Positions 58,932 through 64,000 of a DNA stretch of 64,000 nucleotides are shown one piece after another; the first letter of the stretch is position 1, and each line of letters opens with the position of its first letter. Both the position numbers and the translations under genes were made by a program. This DNA is from Glycocaulis sp050485565. Lineage in GTDB: Bacteria; Pseudomonadota; Alphaproteobacteria; Caulobacterales; Maricaulaceae. Below the pieces are notes generated by a model. The model ran no database searches, was not told the DNA's origin, and saw only the letters and a list, made by a program, of their open reading frames with translations. The DNA is taken from positions 124,001 through 188,000 of the forward strand of contig NZ_JBJHBQ010000001.1 of the NCBI RefSeq assembly GCF_050485565.1, written 5' to 3'.

Positions 58932-59398
58932 CGCTGGCCCGCCAGCTCCAGATGGTAAAAGCGATTAAAATCCGTAGACGGATAGTCAGCAAACGGACCA
59001 CCGGGCAGGAAGCCCCGTTTGAGGTAAAGCCTCACCGCCGCCTCGAACGCCGGTCCGGTGCCGGTTTCAAGGCTCAGCCGCGTCATGCCGCGCGCAGTCG
59101 CGGTCCCAATGATGTGGTCGAGTATGGCCGCGCCAGCGCCCTGCCCGGCAAAATCGGGATGGACGCGCATGGACTTGATCTCGCCATGCGCGGCGCTGAG
59201 CGCATTTAGCGCGCCGACGCACGCTATTCTGCTCTCCCGCCATGCCGTCCAGACGGTGATCTGCGGTTTTTGCAGGCCCGACAGGTCCAGCGCAAAGACC
59301 GTGCCGGGCGGGGAGCTGGCATGCATGCCCGCCAGATGCAGCGCAAGAAGGGCGCGCACCGCCTCGCCCGACAGATCATCTTCGCGAATTTCGTACAT
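58928..59398 (-). CDS. GNAT-family N-acetyltransferase
   Basis: The 156-residue protein has the GNAT fold: the MYEIREDDLSGEAVRALLALHLAGMHASSPPG start and the acetyl-CoA loop EIKSMRVHPDFAGQGAGAAILDHI, then TATARGMTRLSLETG and YLKRGFLPGGPFADY. Family members of this length acetylate amines or small molecules. Start 59398 is taken at the conserved MYEIR; the longer frame upstream would run into the tetR promoter. Substrate unknown. Confidence 0.9.
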   Translation of the reverse strand: MYEIREDDLSGEAVRALLALHLAGMHASSPPGTVFALDLSGLQKPQITVWTAWRESRIACVGALNALSAAHGEIKSMRVHPDFAGQGAGAAILDHIIGTATARGMTRLSLETGTGPAFEAAVRLYLKRGFLPGGPFADYPSTDFNRFYHLELAGQR

Positions 59399-59535
59399 GG
59401 CCCGCCTCTCCTGCCGGCTAATCGCTAGCGCCCCTCTGCTGGCGGCGAAAGCTGCAGACGGCGTGTCCGGCGCACCCTCTCCACCACTTGCCCGCCTTTC
59501 GCTCACAACTGCCGGATGTTCGGGCTTGCTTAAAA

Positions 59536-59549
59536 ACCAACCGGTTGGT
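59536..59549. promoter_or_regulatory. TetR operator palindrome
   Basis: Perfect 14-bp palindrome ACCAACCGGTTGGT ending 11 bp before the tetR ATG at 59561. Its position over the initiation region fits autorepression of the operon. Confidence 0.65.
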
Positions 59550-59560
59550 ATGTAGCGAGC

Positions 59561-60229
59561 ATGAGCACGCAAGACCCGGCAAACAAGACTGTTTCAGCCC
59601 GCATTCCGCGCGGGGAGGCGCGCACACGCCTGCTGGACACCGCCCTGAAGCTGATCCGCCAGCACGGCTTTGCCGGGACCAGTGTGGACGCGCTGTGCAA
59701 GGAGGCGGGCGTGACCAAGGGCGCGTTCTTCCACCATTTTGACAGCAAGGAGGCGCTTGGCGTCGCTGCGGCCAATTACTGGTCGGAGACCACCTCCGCC
59801 CTCTTTGCCGAGGCACCCTACCACCTGCCGGAAGACCCGCTGGAGCGGGTCTATGCCTATCTCGATTTCCGCGCTGCGCTGGTAGAGGGCGACATCCCGG
59901 AATTCACCTGCCTTGTCGGCACGATGGTGCAGGAGACTTACGACCTCTCCACGCCTATTCGCGAGGCTTGCCATGCCAGCATTGCCGGCCATGCCGCGAC
60001 ACTGGAAGCCGACATTCAGGCTGCCCTGGACGCGCGCGGGTTAGGCGCGCCCTACAACGCCTCCAGCCTCGCGCTTCTTACCCAGACTGTTCTGCAAGGC
60101 GGCTTCATCACCTCCAAGGCGCAAGGCGGGCCAGAGCCGGTGCTCGACGCGATTGCGCATCTGAAGCGCTATTTCACCTTCATTTTCGAGGGCAGCGCGA
60201 CACCAGCCACGACAAGGGTCGCCGCATGA
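59561..60229 (+). CDS. TetR-family regulator of the downstream reductase/VOC operon
   Basis: The 222-residue protein has a TetR helix-turn-helix: RTRLLDTALKLIRQHGFAGTSVDALCKEAGVTKGAFFHHFDSKEALGVAAANYW (about residues 22-75), and a helical C-terminal domain with CLVGTMVQETYDLSTPIREACHASI. The gene overlaps the next by 4 bp (ATGA), so it leads an operon of redox and VOC genes, and a 14-bp palindrome covers its promoter. Ligand unknown. Confidence 0.92.
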   Translation: MSTQDPANKTVSARIPRGEARTRLLDTALKLIRQHGFAGTSVDALCKEAGVTKGAFFHHFDSKEALGVAAANYWSETTSALFAEAPYHLPEDPLERVYAYLDFRAALVEGDIPEFTCLVGTMVQETYDLSTPIREACHASIAGHAATLEADIQAALDARGLGAPYNASSLALLTQTVLQGGFITSKAQGGPEPVLDAIAHLKRYFTFIFEGSATPATTRVAA

Positions 60230-60840
60230 GAACGATCCGGATCATCGAGCACATCTCGCTGGACGGGGTGATACAGGCACCCGGCGGCCCGGACGAGGAC
60301 GTGGATAGCGGGTTTGCCCATGGCGGCTGGGCCTTTCCCCATTTCGACGAGGCAGTCGGCGAGGCAATAGACGCTGCCCACGGCACACGCTTCGATCTGC
60401 TGCTGGGACGGCGCACCTATGATATCTGGGCGGATTACTGGCCGCACCAGACCGGGCCGATGGCCGATCAGCTAAACGCCGCACGCAAATATGTCGCCAC
60501 CAGCAGGCCGGAGAGCCTCGGCTGGGGGCCGGCAGAAGGTCTGGGCGCGGACATCGTGGCGAGCCTGACGAAGATCAAGGCGGGCGACGGCCCTGATCTG
60601 GTCGTGTGGGGAAGTTCGACAATCACGCCTGCGCTGATCGAGCAGCAACTGGCCGATGAGGTGGTGATGCTGGTCTTCCCGGTCATGCTGGGGTGCGGCA
60701 AGCGTATCTTCTCCCACCCCGCGGCACCGACCGAGCTGTCGCTGATCAGCAGCAAGGCGGCTGGCTCCGGCGTCGTCATCAACATCTACAAACCCGCCGG
60801 GCCAGCGCGAACCGGCACGTTTGCCGGGTCTGCCGAATGA
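60226..60840 (+). CDS. RibD C-terminal/dihydrofolate-reductase-like protein
   Basis: The 204-residue product is a DHFR-like reductase of the RibD_C type: RTIRIIEHISLDGVIQAPGGPDED, FDLLLGRRTYDIWADYW, VVWGSSTITPALIEQQLADEVVMLVFPVMLGCGKRIFS. The NADPH-binding pattern is present, but no folate-specific residues can be claimed. The TetR gene overlaps its start and a VOC gene follows by 31 bp. Such YwjB-like proteins are common in TetR-VOC-DUF1428 operons; the substrate is unknown. Confidence 0.9.
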   Translation: MRTIRIIEHISLDGVIQAPGGPDEDVDSGFAHGGWAFPHFDEAVGEAIDAAHGTRFDLLLGRRTYDIWADYWPHQTGPMADQLNAARKYVATSRPESLGWGPAEGLGADIVASLTKIKAGDGPDLVVWGSSTITPALIEQQLADEVVMLVFPVMLGCGKRIFSHPAAPTELSLISSKAAGSGVVINIYKPAGPARTGTFAGSAE

Positions 60841-60871
60841 AGCGGGCAGGTCTGCAAGGAGGAGAGAATCC

Positions 60872-61279
60872 ATGACGGAACTGACCACATCGATAGCCAA
60901 TCCGGAAACCACGAAAGGCGTCATCCCCTATCTGGATATGGGCGGAAAGGCGCTGGAAGCAGCGAAGTTCTACGAGAAAGCCTTCGGCGCAAAGATGATC
61001 GGCCATGTACCCGGCCCGAGCGCCGGACGGGTCGCGCACTGCCAGATCGAGATTAATGGCGGCACGCTGATGATGACCGATCATCGCGACCCGGCTGTGG
61101 AGCGCGAGGGCTTTCACCTGCAGATCGTTGCTGCCGATGCGCAGGCGCGCTGGGACCAGGCCGTCAAGGCAGGTTGCGAGGTTGTCATGCCGTTTGAGAT
61201 GCAATTCTGGGGCGACCGGTGGGGGATGGTGCGCGATCCGTTCGGCGTCCAGTGGGCCTTCAACGAGGCCGCGAGTTAG
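60872..61279 (+). CDS. VOC-family protein (glyoxalase/PhnB-like)
   Basis: The 135-residue protein has a VOC fold: VIPYLDMGGKALEAAKFYEKAFGAKMIGHVPGP, CQIEINGGTLMMTDH, and the paired ending WGDRWGMVRDPFGVQWAFNEA. The PhnB-type DRxG motif for the fold end is present. ATG 60872 follows AAGGAGGAG, a very strong ribosome-binding site. Could be a bleomycin-resistance-like or glyoxalase-related enzyme; metal ligands are not certain. Confidence 0.9.
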   Translation: MTELTTSIANPETTKGVIPYLDMGGKALEAAKFYEKAFGAKMIGHVPGPSAGRVAHCQIEINGGTLMMTDHRDPAVEREGFHLQIVAADAQARWDQAVKAGCEVVMPFEMQFWGDRWGMVRDPFGVQWAFNEAAS

Positions 61280-61318
61280 CGGCGCATAATCAGTCAACAA
61301 ACAGGGAGGACAGGACCA

Positions 61319-61675
61319 ATGAGCTACTACGTACAGGGATTTGTGCTGGCGGTGCCCACCGCCAACAAGGACGCCTTCATCAAGCATGCCCGCGAGGGAG
61401 CGAAGGTGTTCAAGGAACACGGCGTTACCAAATACGTCGAGTGCTGGGGCGATGACGTGCCGGACGGAGAGGTGACCTCCTTCCCGATGGCGGTAAAGGC
61501 CAAGCCGGACGAGACGGTCGTGTTCTCCTGGATGATCTGGCCGTCGAAAGCGGTGATGGAAGCGGCCATGCCGAAGATCATGGAAGACGAGCGTCTCGAC
61601 CCAGCCAACAATCCGATGCCATTTGACGGCAAGCGCCTGATCTATGCCGGGTTTGTACCCGTCGTGGACAAATAG
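61319..61675 (+). CDS. DUF1428 family protein (YbaA-like)
   Basis: The 118-residue product matches DUF1428: MSYYVQGFVLAVPTANKDAFIKHAREGAKVFKEHGVTKYVECWGDDVPDGEVTSFPMAVKAKPDETVVFSWMIWPSKAVMEAAMPKIMEDERL, with FDGKRLIYAGFVPVVD as the ending. Function unknown; a dimeric alpha-beta barrel of the ABM type is likely. It sits between two VOC genes, the usual arrangement. Confidence 0.92.
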   Translation: MSYYVQGFVLAVPTANKDAFIKHAREGAKVFKEHGVTKYVECWGDDVPDGEVTSFPMAVKAKPDETVVFSWMIWPSKAVMEAAMPKIMEDERLDPANNPMPFDGKRLIYAGFVPVVDK

Positions 61676-61686
61676 CCGGTGCGGTC

Positions 61687-62592
61687 ATGCAAAAGATCAT
61701 TCCCTGCTTCTGGTCCGATGGATGGGCCGAGGAGGCAGCAGAACTTTACACCCGCCTTTTCCCGGACTCCGCCATTGGCGAGATAACCCGCTTCACACAA
61801 GAAGGCGTTGAACATCACGGCCAGAGCGAAGGCACGGTGCTGACTGTTTCGCTGACCCTCGCAGGCCAGGAACTCGTCATTCTCAATGGCGGGCCGATGT
61901 TTACGCCCAATCCTGCCATGTCCTTTTTCGTGTTCATCAATGACCGGGCGCAGATCGACCGGATCTGGACCGCGCTTATCGATGGCGGCAAGGCACGCAT
62001 GGAGCTGGGAAGCTATCCCTGGTGCGAGCATTATGGCTGGGTTGAGGATCGTTTCGGGGTGAGCTGGCAGCTGATGATGGCTGATCCGGGCGAGCTGAAC
62101 CAGACTATCGTCCCCGCCCTGATGTTTACCCAGGGCGCGGCCGGGAAGGCCGAGGAGGCCATGGCCCGCTATGGCGAGGCGCTGGGCGGGTTCGCGCCGG
62201 TCGCGGTGAACCACTATCCGCCGGGTACAGGCGCCAATGAGGGCCTGCTGATGCACGGGCAGTACAAAATCGCCGGTCAGACCTTCATCGCCTTCGATTC
62301 GCCCATGGATCATGGGTTCGGCTTCACGCCGGGCCTGTCGCTGCAGGTTCTCACCGGCGACCAGGCCGAGACCGACCGGATCTGGAATGCGCTGACCCAT
62401 GTGCCCGAAGCCGAGCGCTGCGGCTGGCTGGCCGACCGCTATGGCTTGAGCTGGCAGATCATCCCCGAGGACATGCCCGGCCTGCTGAACGGACCGGACA
62501 AACAGGCCGCGGGGCGCGCCAGAGCGGCCATGTTCGAGATGAAGAAGATCGACATCGCGGCGCTGAAGTCGGCGTATGAGGGCAATGGCTGA
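61687..62592 (+). CDS. Two-domain VOC protein (PhnB/3-demethylubiquinone methyltransferase-like label)
   Basis: The 301-residue protein holds two PhnB-type VOC repeats. The first begins KIIPCFWSDGWAEEAAELYTRLFPDSAIGEITRFTQEG and ends WCEHYGWVEDRFGVSWQLMMAD; the second begins QTIVPALMFTQGAAGKAEEAMARYGEALGG and ends CGWLADRYGLSWQIIPEDM. Databases often label such proteins as 3-demethylubiquinone-9 methyltransferase domains, but no methyltransferase fold is present. Last gene of the TetR-led operon. Confidence 0.88.
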   Translation: MQKIIPCFWSDGWAEEAAELYTRLFPDSAIGEITRFTQEGVEHHGQSEGTVLTVSLTLAGQELVILNGGPMFTPNPAMSFFVFINDRAQIDRIWTALIDGGKARMELGSYPWCEHYGWVEDRFGVSWQLMMADPGELNQTIVPALMFTQGAAGKAEEAMARYGEALGGFAPVAVNHYPPGTGANEGLLMHGQYKIAGQTFIAFDSPMDHGFGFTPGLSLQVLTGDQAETDRIWNALTHVPEAERCGWLADRYGLSWQIIPEDMPGLLNGPDKQAAGRARAAMFEMKKIDIAALKSAYEGNG

Positions 62593-62605
62593 CTTCGGCT
62601 GCAGC

Positions 62606-62643
62606 TTGCCCTATGTATTCATTTTTGAGTATAATGAATACAT
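62606..62643 (+). promoter_or_regulatory. parDE promoter and operator palindrome
   Basis: Perfect inverted repeat ATGTATTCAT (62613-62622) / ATGAATACAT (62634-62643). A consensus -10 TATAAT (62630-62635) lies across the spacer and right arm and TTGCCC (62606-62611) is the -35, with an 18-bp spacing. Antitoxin binding here would occlude the promoter. Confidence 0.7.
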
Positions 62644-62667
62644 GGGGTTCGCGAGGAGAATGACGCC

Positions 62668-62922
62668 ATGTCGCGCACGATGACCATGACGGTAAGGCTG
62701 AGCGGTATGCTGAGCGAATTCGTCGCCGCCAATGTGGGCGAGGATGGTGCCTATGAGAATGTCAGCGAGTATGTCCGCGACCTCATCCGCCGGGACAAGG
62801 AACGCTCCGAACAGGCCGCCTTTGACCGCCTCAAGGCGGAGCTGACCCATGCCTTCGCGGCCCCGGACTCCAGCTACAAGCCCCTGACCGCTGCCGATAT
62901 AATACGCCGCAATCAGGGCTGA
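62668..62922 (+). CDS. parD: ParD-like antitoxin
   Basis: The 84-residue protein has an N-terminal ribbon-helix-helix of the ParD/CopG kind: TMTVRLSGMLSEFVAANVGEDGAYENVSEYVRDLIRRDKERSEQ (residues 6-50), and a C-terminal tail (AAFDRLKAELTHAFAAPDSSYKPLTAADIIRR) that would bind the toxin. Preceded by GAGGAGA. The toxin gene follows after 4 bp. Confidence 0.92.
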   Translation: MSRTMTMTVRLSGMLSEFVAANVGEDGAYENVSEYVRDLIRRDKERSEQAAFDRLKAELTHAFAAPDSSYKPLTAADIIRRNQG

Positions 62923-62926
62923 TCGG

Positions 62927-63253
62927 GTGGCCCGCATCCGCATTCAGGAGGCGGCCTCAAGGCGGCTGGACGAGATATATCTCTACACCCGCAAGCACTG
63001 GGGCGAAGAACAGGCGACACGCTATATAACCGGCCTGTTCGAGGCGTTCGGTAGAATCGCCACGCACGGCGTGCTGTCACGGCCCATCCCCGCCGAGTTC
63101 GGCGTTGACGGTTTCGTACTCCGGTACGAACGCCATTTCGTTTACTGGCGCTACCTTGCCAACGGAGATATCGGCATCGTCACAGTGCTACACGAACGCA
63201 TGCACCGCATCGGACGGCTGCGTGAAGCGCTGGACGGCGAACCGGACGACTAA
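62927..63253 (+). CDS. parE: ParE-like toxin (RelE/ParE superfamily)
   Basis: The 108-residue protein has ParE features: ARIRIQEAASRRLDEIYLYTRKHWGEEQATRYITGLFEAFGRIATHG at the start, then RYERHFVYWRYLANGDIGIVTVLHERMHRIGRL. ParE toxins usually poison DNA gyrase; which target this one has is unknown. Starts with GTG just after the antitoxin stop. The C-terminal end comes 3 bp from the stop of the convergent partial gene. Confidence 0.9.
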   Translation: MARIRIQEAASRRLDEIYLYTRKHWGEEQATRYITGLFEAFGRIATHGVLSRPIPAEFGVDGFVLRYERHFVYWRYLANGDIGIVTVLHERMHRIGRLREALDGEPDD

Positions 63254-63256
63254 CCC

Positions 63257-64000
63257 CTACTCCGCCAGCCCGGCCACCGCCTGCACATAGTCGCTGCGTG
63301 CCTTGCCCGCATCGATCTGTGCGGCGATGCGCTCATCCTCGTCCTGCAGGGTCTGGGGATCGAGCTCGGCATAGTGCAGCACGCCCATATCCTCGTAAGC
63401 CTTGCGGATGCGCGGCCCCCACAGGCCGATATCCTTCACGATCGGCACGATGCGCTGGAAAAGCATGGTGCGGTAGAGCTTCACGATGTCGGAGTTCTCG
63501 ACAAACTCCTTGCACTCCTTGGCCGGCAGGCCGAGTACGTCATAAAGCTCGTGGCTCTGGGTCATGCGGTCACGCATGAGGTAGCAGGCTTCGACCAGAA
63601 ACTCTTCGCGCTCATCGCGCTCTTTCTGGGTGAGCTGGGGGTAGTAATCGCGCAAGGAGAGCCGGCCGAAGGCGACATGGCGGGCCTCGTCCTCCATCAC
63701 ATAGGCATTGACCATGCGCGCGAGCGGGTTCTGGGCGAGATCGCGGATCGTGCCGAAGGCGGCGAGCGCCAGCCCCTCGATCACCACCTGCATGGCGAGA
63801 TAGGTCACATCCCAGCGGGAGTCTTTGAGCGCATCATTGACCAGCTCCTGCAAGGGATCGGTCATCGGATAGGCGACGCCGAACTTGCCCTGCAGCAGGC
63901 GATACGCCTCCACATGGCGTGCCTCGTCCATCACTTGCGTGGCGGCATAGAATTTCGCATCGAGATCAGGAACAGACGAAACAATCTTGGAAGCGGACAG
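63257..64000 (-). CDS. Ferritin-like diiron oxidase-type protein, C-terminal part (runs off right edge)
   Basis: The open frame enters from the right edge and codes for 247 residues up to a stop at 63257. It shows a pair of diiron ligand motifs: VMDEARHVEAYRLL (ExxH) and VIEGLALAAFG...VMEDEARHVAFG (E...ExxH), spaced about 90 residues apart as in the ribonucleotide-reductase R2-like, AurF and R2lox fold. The C-terminal part is helical and ends AGKARSDYVQAVAGLAE. Whether it is an oxygenase, desaturase or R2-like oxidase cannot be decided from this part. Confidence 0.8.
   Translation of the reverse strand: MSASKIVSSVPDLDAKFYAATQVMDEARHVEAYRLLQGKFGVAYPMTDPLQELVNDALKDSRWDVTYLAMQVVIEGLALAAFGTIRDLAQNPLARMVNAYVMEDEARHVAFGRLSLRDYYPQLTQKERDEREEFLVEACYLMRDRMTQSHELYDVLGLPAKECKEFVENSDIVKLYRTMLFQRIVPIVKDIGLWGPRIRKAYEDMGVLHYAELDPQTLQDEDERIAAQIDAGKARSDYVQAVAGLAE

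Noticed and set aside
1..64000. CRISPR arrays, prophage or IS transposases
   Set aside because: No regularly spaced repeats, phage structural genes or transposase motifs were seen in any reading frame.

Overview
The window is GC-rich bacterial chromosome with the gene content of an alphaproteobacterium, most likely Caulobacterales-like (Maricaulis/Oceanicaulis/Glycocaulis/Hyphomonas type). Supporting signs are the murA-DUF2948-UPF0262-LMW phosphatase-infA-maf-rng-yacG cluster, a bactofilin, HspQ, a SusC-free TonB receptor, short palindromic dispersed repeats, and candidate LexA boxes of the direct-repeat GAAC-N7-GAAC type used by this class. The genus is inference. Both window ends cut genes: a restriction-modification enzyme at the left and a ferritin-like diiron protein at the right.

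Layout. 1-1191 is the N-terminal part of a large Type ISP/IIG-like restriction-methyltransferase. After a repeat-filled gap come an orphan receiver protein and uvrB. 4602-6556 is a compact Type II restriction-modification operon: a C5 cytosine methyltransferase followed, with a 4-bp overlap, by an AT-rich endonuclease carrying the Cys4 and ExQ signature of NotI. 6558-20638 is mostly housekeeping: lipoprotein, Xaa-Pro aminopeptidase, ABC-2 exporter, prmA, an outer-membrane-like protein, mgtE, TetR, UvrD/PcrA helicase, a mazEF pair, rlmE, ppx/gppA and hspQ. 20639-25899 is one long minus-strand run from hmgA to a fumarylacetoacetate-hydrolase-family gene, with a bicarbonate-uptake cassette (sbtA, PII-like protein, beta carbonic anhydrase, P-loop protein) inside it. 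26181-42787 carries a Pit phosphate transporter with a Pho-box-like site, a GDPD lipoprotein, isoaspartyl peptidase, quinone oxidoreductase, Rieske oxygenase, AbgT transporter, DUF900 hydrolase, ParA-like ATPase, bactofilin, an RND pump with its fusion protein, and an MFS transporter.

42928-53077 holds tRNA-Phe, a TonB receptor, lpdA and the infA/murA cluster up to tRNA-Thr. Directly after tRNA-Thr, 53112-55554 is an AT-richer island with a T4-beta-family protein and an XRE-ImmA/IrrE protein; an exact 16-bp inverted repeat lies just upstream of the latter. This and the NotI-like operon are the strongest candidates for little-described defence or regulatory systems. 55633-64000 has an NfeD-stomatin operon, a prolyl aminopeptidase, a GNAT, a five-gene TetR-led operon (RibD-like reductase, two VOC proteins, DUF1428), a ParDE module with its promoter inside a palindrome, and the right-edge partial gene.

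Regulation visible in the DNA: candidate LexA boxes (uvrB, restriction operon), a Pho box (pit), operator palindromes (hmgA, tetR, parDE, immA) and GATATC repeats (mazEF). All sites are read by eye, without searches. Functional names rest on motif recognition.
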